Shown: positions 13,201 through 25,221 of the stretch, piece after piece
How positions within the stretch are numbered: the first letter of the stretch is position 1
Layout: every line of letters begins with the position of its first letter
Source of the DNA: Desmodesmus armatus
Lineage: Eukaryota > Chlorophyta > Chlorophyceae > Sphaeropleales > Scenedesmaceae
Reading direction: 5' to 3'
NCBI GenBank assembly: GCA_007449985.2
Contig: VIIQ02000703.1
Location: 434,001-498,000 of the forward strand
DNA length: 64,000 bases
The notes under the pieces: generated by a model
Databases searched by the model: none
The model's input: the letters and a program-made list of their open reading frames with translations, nothing else
What the model was told of the DNA's origin: nothing
Translations under genes and position numbers: made by a program

Positions 13201-13818
13201 CATAGTACCAGCTGCTTGTGCCACATCATCTGTGGGGCAACTATGAGGAAGACTCTTTGGATGTGCATGAGCTAACTCACATTGTTGTGAGCTTGTTTGC
13301 TGAACGTGTGCGCAACCCTCTCCTTGCATCTACACATTCCAAAGTCTTGGCTAGGCTTGCACTACAGTTGACAGCTGGCGGCCCTACATAACTGCTCTAT
13401 GCACGTTGCTTGGGTGTGCCTGAGAGCATATCGGTTGATGTGGTGGCCTACCTCATGCTCAACTCAGCAAGGTGTGTAACTGGGTTCATACACTTGAGCC
13501 TGACAGTTGTGTTGCCAACACTAACAGATCCCGCCAGAACAAGGCAGGACAGGGCCAGGGCAGTATAGTTATCATAGTGCTGCAGGATCGGCAGATACTA
13601 TCAGATATGCGATGATGTAACTCTGACGTAGCCATACGAAAACGAATATAGGCATGATAACACCCGTCGACTATCACAGCGGTCCTCGACTGTTGTGACA
13701 CAGTCGGCATTTAGTCGCAGCAGCCGTGGCGGACAGCCGGACTGTCTCCACTATATCGACTTGCGACTGTTGCAGCCGTACTGTCACAGTCGCGTACAAA
13801 TTTCCGATGATGTGAGGC
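10224..13818. mobile_element. Decayed DNA-transposon-like element with long imperfect inverted ends
   Basis: The left end (from about 10224) begins ATCATCGGAAATATGTAC. The right end (to about 13818) is its inverted counterpart, with reverse complement ATCATCGGAAATTTGTAC. Both continue inward with GACTGTGACAG and then about 130 bp packed with copies of GTCGCGACTGT, CAGTCGACTG and related palindromic motifs. Such subterminal arrays are typical transposase-binding regions. I found no convincing target-site duplication. No intact transposase is visible; a broken reading frame at 13218-13565 may be a remnant. Superfamily unassigned. An alternative is two separate small inverted repeats that happen to face each other. 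Confidence 0.5.
13218..13565 (+). pseudogene. Broken open frame inside inverted-repeat element
   Basis: A frame starting at 13218 reads about 57 residues of protein-like sequence (for example HHLWGNYEEDSLDVHELTHI), meets one TAA at 13389-13391, then continues in the same frame for about 58 more residues (for example ISVDVVAYLMLN). Composition is unlike the surrounding non-coding DNA. It lies near the right end of the putative transposon, so a decayed transposon gene is a reasonable guess. I do not recognise the family. Confidence 0.3.
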
Positions 13819-15313
13819 CTGCATGCCGCAGGCAGAGTGTTGACAAGTACCACAACCAGCAGGATCAACACAAGGGCACATGGGGGTTCCAACATAAGGG
13901 CGCCTCTCACTGTCATCTGATCATGCATACAGACACTTCTTGTGGAGGGCCGTTTCAGCTCCATGCATAGTATGGCCAGAAGCCTGATGTTCATATGCTC
14001 CGTCGTGGTGTTGTTGCAAGGGCCGTGCATGCCTTGTGCCATGAGCAGTGCATTGCTGGGCTTGCGGGATTTTGTGCCTTGATTTTGCGCATGGGCGCAT
14101 GCGGCATGCGCCACTCAAGCAAGCGCAAGGGCAGTCACTTTCTGGGGTGCTGCTTCTGGTTTGGGTGCTGGGGAGCACCTTCCACAGTAATTAGCAGCGC
14201 CACTGTGCGGTACGTGGCCTGCCTTAGCATCTTAGAATGGTTAGTGGCTTCTGTGAGAGCGCCAGTAGCTTCCAGTGTGTCGCCCATCATAGTGTGGTTT
14301 CGGTCTGATGCCTTGGCACTTTCTCTTTGGTGTGGGTTCCTCTAGCATCATGCGTGCTTGCTCAAGCTGGCTGGATCAGGTGGGGATACCTCTGCATGGT
14401 ACATGCCACCCCTGCCTTTGGCCCAGAGTCTGCAAGTCTAGAGCAACCCATGTGGCACACCTCAACGTGAGGAATTCGAAGCCTGCATGGAGATGCCAGC
14501 AGCATGTGTTTGGTACATCACTGTGCTGAAGGGGCCTGGTGCGTATGGATGTAGATGTTGGAGTGTGGCTGGCAAGTGCTATGTGTACACCATCCTGGTT
14601 GTGAGCACCCTGTACGTCTGTGTTGTGCATCCCTGGACGTGCATGCACGTTGAAGTGGGCGCGTCTGTTGTACACATACCTGATTGTTTGCCAAGCACCA
14701 TGCATGCCTGCAGGTGCGTGCCGTGTGTGAACTGCACGTGCACGTTGGCTGCACAAGCACTTGCTGACGTCAATATGCCTCATCTGTCACTTTTGAACAC
14801 CCAACGCAGTCCTGCCATCGTCTGCGCATACCAATCGATTTGTCCCAAGGCAAAATGTAACATGGAAGGCTTGCCGTCCACTAATTGCACGTGGCATGAC
14901 ATCGGGCGCATGTGAGTTACAGTCTGCTTGCGGCATCGGGCTGTCTGAATAAGAAGGAAGTCACACCAATAAAAAAAATGAAAGTCTTGTTGACTCGCAT
15001 GGCCAACCTGTCAAGACTTGAGCCAACACACTGCACTTAACAAACCCATAGCATGGCAGGATGGCTGTCACCTGCACCAGCATGGGCTGCTGTGCCGCAG
15101 ATGCCTAGATAGCCCAGCACGCTGCCCTGCCAAGGCGCACTCATTCCAAAAAGCTGACAAGTCAGGCACGCAATGCGTATAATAGTATAATAGTCGCTCA
15201 GGGCCGCCTTGAGCAGCCACGCAACCCCAGCCCCCACCCCTCCAGCACTCCTCCATCTACAGGCATCCTTGCAGGGTCGCACAGTCCGGACCGGGCCAGG
15301 TATGCTCTAGGCT
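13819..15313. other. Intergenic, nothing recognised
   Basis: About 1.5 kb between the inverted-repeat element and the 3' end of the small minus-strand gene. Open frames are short and without recognisable motifs. A poly(A) tract of eight A lies near 14970. No gene is supported. Confidence 0.5.
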
Positions 15314-16581
15314 TCAGCTGAGCCCGGCCGGCTGGCACACAGCGCCACCCAAGTGTTGCACCAGCAGCTGTGCGCGGCCCAGGCGATCCTGCGCTGTGAG
15401 TGTGTCATACGACAGCCGCTGGCCCTTGGCGATCTCCTCAGCACAGAACACGTCCACATCCTCCCTGTAACTGCAGCTCGGCAACGTCAACGGCAACGCA
15501 GCAGGGGCAGGCAAGCAGTGAGTCATCAAGCAAGTGCGCAAGTGCATGTGTGCACTGCACATCTGGCAGATACTGTAGCGGGCTGCTGCAGAGCTTGTGA
15601 CGCGAGTGATGCACGGATGGCAGCATTCCTGCATTCACAATCAGATGCGATGATGGCTGGCATCAGTTTGCTTGCAGCAGCACCACCTGCTAGCACCAGT
15701 TTGCTTGCAGCAGCAGCTGGCGCCAAATTTCCTGCATCGCTTGCACCCATCAATGCCAACAAGGACATGCCCCCCCCCCCCAGGGGTGACCCCTTGCAGC
15801 AAGTCAGCGCCATCACCAGCTGCTGATGCTGCTTGCCTCCACGCTGCACGGCAACACTGGGTCAACCCAGTCAGAGACTTGACCCTTATCCTGCCCCTGA
15901 CCCCTGCAATGTTGCTTGCTGCAAGGTTTGCTGCAGCACCACAAGACCTGACTGTGCCACCACTGGGCCAGTTACTGGCTGGCAGCTTCATTGGCAGTAG
16001 GGCCTTACCTCTCCAAGGTCCGCAGAAACTGCTGGCGCTGCTGGTCCAGGAAGTGGAGCCCAACTTGCGCCAGCTCGTCGATCTGCATGTGCGAACATGC
16101 AACAGGGCAGACAATTAGGTGTGCTCCATACTGAACACAGGCTGCATGGCTTGCCGTCCCGGACCCAACATTATGTCGGACATAATGTTTGGTTGCGCAG
16201 GCCTGCGATGGCAGGAGGAACTTCCAGTGGCTTGGAGCCTCTGAAGGCCCCCAAACAGCACACAGTCTTGGCTTGCAGCACCAAACCCCAATGCAAACCA
16301 GGCTGGGTGTGCACTAGCGCTATGCTCCATGCTTCTGCATGACCCACCATTGCATGCAGCTGCTGCCTTCGCTCGTCCATGTTCTGCAGACCCACAGCAA
16401 TGGTCTCTGTGAGTGGTGGGCTGGCCTCCTCCTCTTCATGATGCTGCTGCTGCTGGTCCTGGGTGCCTGTGTCGTCCTGCTGCTGCTGCGATTGGCTTGG
16501 GCCAGCACTGTCAACACCAGCTGCAGCTTTGCTTGCAGGCTCCGCGCTGTAGCCAGCCTGATCAGTCATGAAGTGGTCCAT
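15314..16581 (-). CDS. Unrecognised small coiled-coil-like protein, three exons, 152 aa
   Basis: Exons 16581-16348, 16082-16009 and 15464-15314 join in phase (0, then 2) from a true ATG to TGA, giving 152 residues. Residues 1-60 are Gln/Glu-rich and probably disordered. The rest is charged and helical with coiled-coil character: VGLQNMDERRQQLHAM, then IDELAQVGLHFLDQQRQQFL, then REDVDVFCAEEIAKGQRLSY and RLGRAQLLVQHLGG. No signal peptide or membrane segment is seen. I do not recognise the family; a small subunit of a structural or trafficking complex would fit, but that is a guess. It shares a 590-bp upstream region with the divergent subtilase gene. Confidence 0.7.
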
Positions 16582-17171
16582 ATCTGCTGCTCAGTGTTGC
16601 CGAGTGCTCTGCTGATCACCTGTGATCAGCAGCAACACAGACAGCAGCAGGTACGTGGGATTACAGCAGGTCAGGTAGCAGAAGCTGACAACCAGCTACA
16701 ACATATATTTTGTTTGCAAGTGTCCATGGTTGAGCGGGGCAGACCTGGGTTCGTGAAAGGTGTCGTTGTTGGCCCACACAGGTTGTCTTCCGGATGAGGC
16801 GTGAACACTGGACTGCACACAGGATAATGGGTGGCCACTTCGAATCACGTTGAACAAAGCTGCTTCCAGCGATCCCGGCTCGCAAATGCTTTGCAAGTTT
16901 GAATTTGTGATTTACGTAAGGCTGTCATACCTCATGACAACGACCGTGTGACCCCACAGCGCAAGCAGCTACATCAGTCTCAAAGGTCTCAAAGGTTGGT
17001 GGCGACATCAGAACGTTCATCAACGTCGGCAGACAAGGCTTGAGAGCTCAGCAAGTCGGTCTGGCAGGATCGCCAGTGTGCCTCGCGTGCTGTTGCGTTC
17101 AGCAGCTGGCTGGCCAGCCAAAGTGATTGTTTACTTTCCTAGTTACTAGTACACTTCAACAGTGAGCAGCC
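16582..17171. promoter_or_regulatory. Divergent promoter region, coiled-coil gene and subtilase
   Basis: 590 bp separate two oppositely oriented start codons. A perfect 8-bp inverted repeat CTGATCAC/GTGATCAG around 16612-16630 sits close to the minus-strand gene. The sequence from about 16940 to 17160 is richer in CpG, as is common at algal promoters. No TATA element is convincing. Confidence 0.45.
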
Positions 17172-20100
17172 ATGGGCGGAAGGCTGCTTCCCGCCATACT
17201 GCTGGCCCTGCTGCTGCTCTGCTCCAGCTGTTCTGGCCAGCAGATCGATGTGATCCAACCCCAAGAAACAAACGAGCCGTCCCAGTCAGCAAGAATACTG
17301 GGCGAGGAGGATCAGCAGCAGGTCAGAATTACACACTGTGCTCAAGCTGCTGCTGTTGCGTCACCCCCAGGGTGCGCTTCTGACTGATACAGGGCTTGTG
17401 CAAGCGACATCAACCCTACTACGTGCATGCATCTGCAGGTGACCACAATCTACTCCAACGGGAAGCTCAGTTACAACTGGGCAGCAAACAGCGTGGGCTG
17501 TGATGAGTGTGTGCTGGACGATGCCAGCGCTGCCCGCAACCTGTCGAAGGCGTCCTTCAGTGCCAAGGTGGCTGAGCGTGGCATCCTGAGGCTGACATCC
17601 CTGATATCGTACCCTTCTGACAGGTACTACGTACTACAGCTGAGGTGCTCCTCCATGCAGCCGCAGGACACCATCATGTCCAATTGCTGCTGCTGCTGAC
17701 ACGTGGTCCACCCAGCAGTACGGGCTGGCCCGGGCAAACCATGCTTGTGGCTGCCGATACTGAATCATCCAGAATCCGACTGCCTCCACCTTGCTTGCTG
17801 TGCTGCACGTTATTCCTGCCCAAATAGGGTCTGTGCTGGGCATACTGTGCTGGGCGTGCTGTGCTGACCTGCTTTGTCCTGCACCCCTGTCCTGCAGCAT
17901 CCTGGACTTCTGGGCATCTGGCTCTGGGCTGACATCAATCAGCCTGTACATCAAGGACTCGGCCACCAACACAGTGTCCAACGAAGTCAGGTTCACCAGT
18001 GCTGAGGGTGAGCCAGTGGGTGATAGTGAACCAACGTGCCTGCGCATCACGTGACACACCTGTGCACAGGGCAGCTTGACACCACAGCTCCACTTAGCAG
18101 CATGGATCATGCATGCAGTATGCAGCTTTTCTGTATCAAGCTGCCTATCTGACCGCTAATCTGCTGCATGTGTCCTGCAGTCATGAGGGGCGTAACAGTC
18201 CTGGGCAACGACGATGACGGCTTCATCAGGATGCGCATTGACCTGAACACCCTGCGCGTCAACAACAGCGCTGCTGCGGCCAGCAAGGATACCGGCAAGA
18301 AGCGGGACACAAGCAAAGCTGGCGACAAGCAGTCCTCCTGCGAGGACGTGCTGAGCGCCCCAGCTAGCGTGCCTGCCAGCTTCGACACCATTGAGATCAA
18401 GGACATCAGCAACATGGGCTTCCGGCTCGTGCTGGACGACGTGAAGCTTGTGGCATCAGGATCTATTTCAGCGTCAGCGTCGCCACTGATGCCACTGTCC
18501 GACATGGTACCCGTGCTGGCGGATGACTTGCATGAGCTCAAGTCTGGCTTCAACAGGTACCTGCTCAAGCTCAAGCCCAACATGCCCGTCGACCAGCTGA
18601 AAGACATCTGCAAGGAGCTGTCGGCTGGGGATGAAAACCGCCGGTTTGGTGGCATGTGCCACAGCAACCTCGCAACGGTGCGGAGTGGGGCATAAAATTG
18701 TCAGCATCTGCTGTGCTGACCAGCCATCAGGAAATTCCTACTTCATTGCATGATTGAGCATGAACCTGAAGCGGCAGCCGCTGCTTCAATGGAGTCCATG
18801 AGTGCAGCTGGCGTGCCAACATGCTTTGGCAAGTTTGAGCCCTTGATATGCACTGCCAGTGCGCGTACCAGTATCTTGCCCCCGGCTGAATGTGCTGTGA
18901 TGCTGCTGTCTGTCTGTCTGTCCTCCACCCCTGCCTGCAGTTGAGCAAGGGTGGCCTGCTCAGCTTCACAGTCAACAGCAAGGGTGACCTTCGTGCCATG
19001 CGCAAGGCCCTTGGCAATGTTGCCGACTACTTTGAGGCCGACTTGACGGCATTCACCACTGTCAGAGCTCTCCAAGATGCTGTCAAGAACAAGGACGGCA
19101 GCAAGGAGATTCTAGTGAGCGACATCGTCCTGGTGCCTGGCGACACTGCTGAGCGCCCTTGCTGGGCAGACGACCATTGCGGCAATTTCAACGTCACTGC
19201 CGGCGAGCGCCCAAGCTGGAGCCGTCCACCTGTCACAAGGGTCTCTGATGCAACCACACAGAACAGTCGCGCAGGTGTGTCAGTGATGCCCCCGCCACGG
19301 CTATGCAGCCTATCATAGGCTATATGATATAGCCTAGCCTAGGGGGGCCTGCCAAGGTCTCATGCGGCATAGGATGAAATGCTCTCAGCAACTGTTGTCC
19401 AGAGCTGCTTCCAGCCTTGGAAGGTAGTGAGATGCACCTAGCTTACTGACAGTACTCAGGGAACTGCCATGTGGGGGGTGATGATGATTTGGTATTGCCG
19501 ACCTACACGTCGCGTGTTGCACAAGCTGTGAAAAGTGAGGCTCACCGGGGCTCCTTGTTGCAGTCACCAATGGTCAAGGCTGTCAGCCTGAGTCAGCAAG
19601 CTTGCACGCGCTGCTGGTTGAGCGAATCAATGCCATTGCAAGTTGCGGCCAAGTGAGCCATGCCTGGTGTGCCCGTTTACAACCTGTGCAGGTCCCCCTG
19701 TCGAGGAGCTGGTCCCATCTCCTACCCCTGATGATGCCATCGTAAAGCTGAACCCTCGCATCGACACAAGTCTCACGGGCTCCCAGGATTTCTCGGTTCA
19801 ATCAGCGCTGCCCTGGGGGTGAGTCCAACAGCCTTCGAGAGCATTTGCCAAATTTGCATTTTACTGAGTAAACACTGCTCAGGTGGCTCTCTCCACAGGA
19901 CCTCTTCAGTGCAAGGCTTGTGGAGGGCTGATGCAGAGAAAGAGCACCTGCCCCCGTGTCCTTCTGCACTGCTAGTGCCAGGTCAAGTGTGATCTTACTG
20001 CCGCATCTTGAATTCCAAGGCTCTCTCAGTACAAGTGGGATGTACCTCAGGTCGTGCTGTGGATGCTGTCGCAGGCTTGATCGCATCGACCAGCAAAGTC

Positions 20101-22664
20101 TGCCATTGGACAACAAGTACACTCCTGGGGAGTTTGACGGCCGTGGCGTTCACAGTAAGTACTGCACCTGGCATGGTTGGGTGCAACAGTGCAGCTTTTG
20201 GAGTCTTCTGCGTTTCGTCTTGTGCCACAAGGTTGCATTGGTTGGCAATACTAAAGATGCACTCACTCCCGACTTTCAGTCTGATGCAGTGTGTGTCACC
20301 GGTGCCTGGGCTGACTCCGAGTTACCGTTGCCAATACGGTGCTTGTGCTCCTGCCTGCAGTATATGTTCTCGACACTGGATGCCGCACGTCGCACCAAGA
20401 CTTCAAGGGCCGTGTGGGTGCTGGTGCGTCCTCCGTTGGTTCAAGTGTCATGGATGACAACGGCCACGGCACCCATGTTGCTGGCATCGCCCTTGGGGCG
20501 CTCCATGGTGTCGCTAAAAGCGCCATCTTGCACCCTGTCAAGGTGGGTTGCCGTGTGTGAAGCCTCTAGTGACTTGGAGTTTTGTACTACACAAACAGAC
20601 AGTGTTTGCGCACTCAGTGACGGGGCAGAAGCATTCTTGTGCGCGTATTGCAACGGAAGCTCAACACGGTACTCAACACCTGCCAGGTGGGGGCCTCTGC
20701 TTGAAGCCATACCGTATAGTGTGACAGTGACAGCGGCAACCCGTACTGCCAGCCTGTGTTCACACATACCCTTCCCGTGAACTGCATTTCATCATCAAGA
20801 GTGAGTGACTCAATCACTGAGTGACTGCTGCCTTGGTGCTCTGGTGCAGGTGATGAATGCTGATGGATCTGGGTCCTACTCCAACATCATCGCAGGCATT
20901 GACTGGTAGGTCGGCTTGACATGGACTGCTATGCACGCTTGCTTTCAGTACTATCTCAGGCATGCCATGCTGTGCAGCACTTGCCGCGCAAGGCATCATG
21001 TGCTCTCAGAAAATTGAACCGTCATATGTTAGTATGTCTGGCAGGCTAAATGGTTCTTCCTGCAGCATGTGCTGTTGTTAAGCGCTTGGCATACACAGCT
21101 CCGTCAGACCATCTAGTGTGGGAGGTGCCCAACAGCCCGGGTGTTGCTGCAGGGTGAAGAGGCACAAGACTTCCAACAACATCAACTCAGCAGTCATGAC
21201 GATGAGCCTTGCTGGCCCTCGTTCTCAAAGCCTCAACGATGCGATTGATGCAGCCTCCAAAGCAGGCATCATCGTGGTCACAGCTGCAGGTAAGCGGAGT
21301 TGAGCAGCATGCACTGAGAGCCGCAACCGATTGGGGCAGGCATGTCCCTCCAGCTGCTGCAGCAATGCATATGCTTTGGGCCTGTGACAGCCTGTGAGCA
21401 GGCTGCTCTGACCTGCAACACGCGGCATGACTGATGACTCATCAAGGCCCGTGCTTCTGCCACCGTGGCAGTGACTGCGCTGATCGACCACTTGGAACTG
21501 TGGCTGCAATATGTCGTGATATGCAGGCAACAACAAGGGTGGCGACAGCTGCACCATGTCACCCTGCAGTGCTCCTACGCCCATCGTGGTGGGGGCTTCT
21601 ACTGACAGTGACAACATGGCAAGCTTCTCCAACATCGGCCGTTGCCTGACAATGTTCGCACCAGGTAGGACTGGGTAACCTGCGGTTGGTGCCCTGTGCC
21701 GGGGGGGGGGGGGCAGCATGTCAGAACGAGTGCCTCCCTCTAGATCGGTTATGCCCAAGGCTGCCTTGGGACCCCATTCCACTCGCTCCCAGTACTTGAG
21801 TGCCACACATTGTGTCTGGAACTGTGAGCCCGGTGCCCTGTCAGGCGCTCTCCATCATGGAGATCATGGTGAGAAGCTCTCACTGGCTGTTTTCAGCTAG
21901 GGCTCAGACTTCAGCACTCAAGTAAAGTGATGTCACTATTGTTGTGCAGGCAACTACATCTACAGTGCCTCCTCAAGAGGGGATACCGCTGAGGCGATCA
22001 TGTCGGGCACTTCTATGGCCACACCACATGTTGCCGGCGCTGCAGCCTTGTACCTCCAGGTGGGACCTAACAGCAAATGGTGTTGTTTCAAGCACAGATA
22101 TGGCGGCCAGCTGGCACTCACGGCGCACCCATGCCCTGCAGATGGTTCTGCCGCCGTTCTGTGAATGTTTCCTAGGTCAAGCATGTTGCTAGATGCATGC
22201 TGGGGTAACACCCGCAAAGCTGCCTGATGTGTCGCTGGAAGCAGCGGATGGCTTGCTGAACCCGGTTCTGTTGTGCGTTTCTGCAGATGCGTCCCAATGC
22301 ATCACCTGCTGAGGTGAAAGCTGCACTCTCCAACGCAGCAGTGCGAAGGTCGTTTGAGCGTAGCTCACCTGATAGGCTGCTGCACGTCTCCAGCGCCAGG
22401 CTCAAGCAGGTGGCACCCCAGCAATCAGCTCCAGTGACCCCAGCCCCGGCCACTACAGCACCAGCTACCAAGCCTGCTCCAGCACCCCAGCCTGCTCCTG
22501 CACCCAAGCCTGCTCCAGCACCCCAGCCTCAGCCTCAGGCTCCTGCACCTCAGCCCAAGCCACAGCAGCCACAGCAGACAATTCCATCATTCCCATCAGG
22601 GCTGGGTGGCTTGAAGATGCCATCATCCCTCTGCAGGACCTGCACATGGTGCACTTTCTGCTGA
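17172..22664 (+). CDS. Secreted subtilisin-like serine protease (S8), 13 exons, 827 aa
   Basis: Endopeptidase of the secretory pathway. Exons 17172-17321, 17439-17623, 17898-18007, 18181-18677, 18941-19274, 19692-19818, 20075-20154, 20361-20542, 20850-20905, 21153-21289, 21527-21664, 21950-22059 and 22287-22664 join in phase. Order: signal peptide (LLPAILLALLLLCSSCSGQ); a beta-rich domain (residues about 55-310, ending FDTIEIKDISNMGFRLVLDD) resembling carbohydrate-binding-like modules of chlorophyte wall proteins; an I9-like propeptide (about 330-400); then the proteinase-K-type domain opening PWGLDRIDQ. Catalytic Asp499 (VLDTG), His530 (GHGTHVAG), oxyanion Asn621 (AAGNN) and Ser687 (GTSMATPHVAG) are all present, so it should be active. 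The tail is Pro/Ala/Gln-rich. The exon 4 donor (GTGCGG) is weak. Chlorophyte subtilases include sporangin-type wall-lytic enzymes; a wall or matrix role here is inference. Confidence 0.93.
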
Positions 22665-23599
22665 TGCTTTGGCAAGGAAATGGCAATGAGTGCCATTGCA
22701 GGATCACTGAACTTGGCATGTGCCATTTCTGTGGCAGCAAGTCACTTGTGAGTGACTGGCATTGCTTGCAAAAGCAAAATCACACATGGGTTGTGTGACA
22801 TATTATGTATCTGATTCATGCGAGCATTACTTTGCCGGGCGTTCTGAACAGCATGTGCAAGTCTTGATATTTATCTGCTGGCGGCCTCGGGGGCAGTGCC
22901 ACTATTGCTTGTTTGACATGCTCAGCCTGTTCCACATGCCCGGTGTTTGGGGTGTGGTTTTCTTGCATGCTATACGCTGACACCGGGTCTGAGACTTGAC
23001 TTGTGCCACTTGGGGTGCACGTGCTTTGCAGCTCTGCTCACTTGTGTCACATGTGAGACAGTGCCCGGAACCGGGGAGGTAGCAGGATTTCCTGTGGAGA
23101 CACTTGTGTCACATGTATTACCTAGCCGTTGGGTGATATGCTAGCATCACTTGCAGTGATCACCTTGTTTGAGGATGGCACTGCAGCTGATGACCATTGA
23201 GGGTGCCCTTTGTGATGCCACGGTACGTTTAGTGACATCCCACCAGGTTGATTGGCATCGTGTCAGTGCGGTACCAGATCTGAGGTCCTGATGAAGTTTG
23301 CCATGCCATGAACATGTGTCAATGTAGTGATGGAGATAGAATTCAGATGCTATGGGTTGCACCATTGGCAGATTGTCCCGCTTGTGTAACCCCGGAATGT
23401 TGCAGATGACATTGTAACACAGCTTGCCCACTATGCAAATAGGGGGTACGGTCGCCCATGGTCAGGGGCTTGGCCGGGGTGTGGTCGCCCCTTGCATGCC
23501 CGTAGGCCTACCAAGCTCACATGGTGCGGCTGATCATGCACCTGACCATGCACACAAATTTCCAGTCAAACAAACAATTCGACTGATTGTGGGAGAAAG

Positions 23600-23660
23600 A
23601 GAATGTTACACGCAGACACAGTCGCCACACATCAATGGCATTGCCTAACAGGGTGGAGCC
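23600..23660 (-). repeat. Diverged copy of LINE 3'-tail repeat
   Basis: Sequence from about 23600 (GAATGTTACACGCAGACACA, then CATCAATGGCATTGCC) matches the tail repeat at 24976-25164 and 55290-55477 at most positions. It is more diverged and shorter. Orientation agrees with those two copies. Confidence 0.55.
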
Positions 23661-24314
23661 GGCTGAAACCCTAAGGTATACCCAGATGTTGCAAAATCAA
23701 TGCCCATCAAACCTGACACACCATGCACCAGTAGGTGCCAGCACCACAGACCCATGCAAAAAGGTATCCCAGGCCTGTCCCAAAACAGCATTCCACTCGG
23801 CTTGCCAAGCAGACAGTGCAAGACAGGCACCAAGAGAGCAGTGCATGCTGCTGCTGCTGCTGCTGCAAGTTACATGGCCCAAACTGGTCAAGCTGCTGCT
23901 GAGCATAGCCCAAGGGGTAGGCAGGGGACTCTGAGGCTGTGCGAAGCATACAGCATCACCCGACACCCCCCCCCCCCCCCCCCCACACGCACGCAGACAG
24001 AATCAACCCACCCTCAGTCCACATGCTGCAGCTCCAAAGCCAGAGCTCTGGCTCTGCATAATATCCTCACACGCAATGTATCTCCAGCAACCGACTGGGA
24101 CCAAATTGAATTCAAACCTGACTGGATCCAAACTGCACCAACATTAGAGTCACACAGCCCGCATGAACTCAGCTCAACAGCACTGGCAATGTGTGATGTG
24201 CAGGTAAGGCAACCTGACAGAGCAGTTATTGCCGCAACACAAATGCTGTGAGAGACACGCCATGTCCCTCCCTTGCCAGGCACACCAAGCCTGTGGTTGG
24301 GTTCGTCCTCAGGG

Positions 24315-24364
24315 CTATCCCTGATGCAGAGCACCAAAAAGGAAAAGCTCTGCATCAGGGATAG
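24315..24364. repeat. Perfect 18-bp inverted repeat with 14-nt loop
   Basis: Left arm CTATCCCTGATGCAGAGC at 24315-24332 is perfectly complementary to the right arm at 24347-24364. The loop is A-rich. It would form a stable hairpin in RNA or a cruciform in DNA. It is followed directly by three copies of a 21-bp repeat. Confidence 0.85.
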
Positions 24365-24422
24365 AAGAGTCTTCAGATGCCAGTGAAGAGTCTTCAGATG
24401 CCAGTGAAGAGTCTTCAGATAT
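24364..24422. repeat. 21-bp tandem repeat, about three copies
   Basis: Unit GAAGAGTCTTCAGATGCCAGT begins at 24364, 24385 and 24406; the third copy diverges at its end. The unit contains the palindrome GAAGAGTCTTC. Confidence 0.85.
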
Positions 24423-24717
24423 TCTGGCACAACTGACAGAAGCACAAAAGTTGGTGGGACACCAAGCCACCAACCTCACAAAGTATGCACCACCATACCG
24501 CCATGCAGCAAGCAGTGGCTTGTTGTATACTGTCCCTTCTCACTCAATTTCTCACTCAACTGCTGGACAGCAACAACGGCGGCAATATCGTATACACACC
24601 ATTACTGCTGCAGCCACTTGCAGCCTGCCAGGTAGGTTCCCTGCAGCAGGGCACTGCAATTCCTCCTGCACCGCTCTGACGCTGCTTGCAAACACACATC
24701 TTCTGCACATCCATAGC

Positions 24718-24960
24718 ACCACTTCAGTGCTGCTCGTCTCCCGCGCTGGGCAAGACACACTCCCTTCAACCAAGCTGCACTGCTCAAAAACAGCCGGCAG
24801 TCAAGACACATATCCTGCACCACTTCAGTGCTGCTCGTCTGCCGCGCTGGGCATGGAAAACTCCGTTCAACCAAGCTAGATGGCTCAGAAACAGCAGCCA
24901 GCAAACAGACATATTTTGCACCACTCCAGTCCTGCTCATCTGCCCGGTCCGGCAGGGACT
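24718..24960. repeat. Imperfect tandem repeat, about 100-bp unit, three copies
   Basis: Units start with CACCACTTCAGTGCTGCTCG near 24718 and again near 24820, and a third diverged unit starts near 24918. Each includes CGCGCTGGGCA-like and TTCAACCAAGCT-like segments in the first two. No coding sense is evident. Confidence 0.7.
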
Positions 24961-24975
24961 CAGGCAAGCTGTATT

Positions 24976-25164
24976 GGGGAGTATGTTACACGGACATATT
25001 CGCCAAACAACAATGGCATTGCCCACCAGGATCGAGCCAGGTGAACCTCATAAGTTGTCTCCCCTGCGGTGGTTTGCACCACCTACACCGGGTTGACCAA
25101 AGAAGGCAGAACCACCAGAATTGCAGCAAGTGCCAGCCATGCTAGGAACCTATTGTGTGCAGAG
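24976..25164 (-). mobile_element. LINE 3'-tail fragment next to GAPDH
   Basis: About 189 bp nearly identical to 55290-55477, which is contiguous with a LINE reading-frame end on the minus strand. This copy is therefore a 5'-truncated insertion, minus-oriented, lying 58 bp beyond the GAPDH stop codon. It may form part of the GAPDH 3' UTR. The core includes TTCGCCAAACAACAATGGCA-like sequence shared by all copies. Confidence 0.75.
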
Positions 25165-25221
25165 TATTGCTCAAACAGCCAGCAAAAACGAGTCTCAGCA
25201 TGTGTGCAGTTCACCAGCTGC

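Larger units (their letters stand above)
22665..25221. other. Repeat-rich intergenic region between subtilase and GAPDH 3' ends
   Basis: Convergent 3' ends meet here. TGTAA occurs at 23385-23389 and 23413-23417, possible poly(A) signals for the subtilase. The remainder holds a diverged LINE-tail copy (about 23600-23660), a C-tract near 23968, a perfect hairpin, a 21-bp tandem repeat, a roughly 100-bp tandem repeat and a well-preserved LINE-tail copy next to the GAPDH stop, annotated separately. No gene is supported. Confidence 0.6.
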
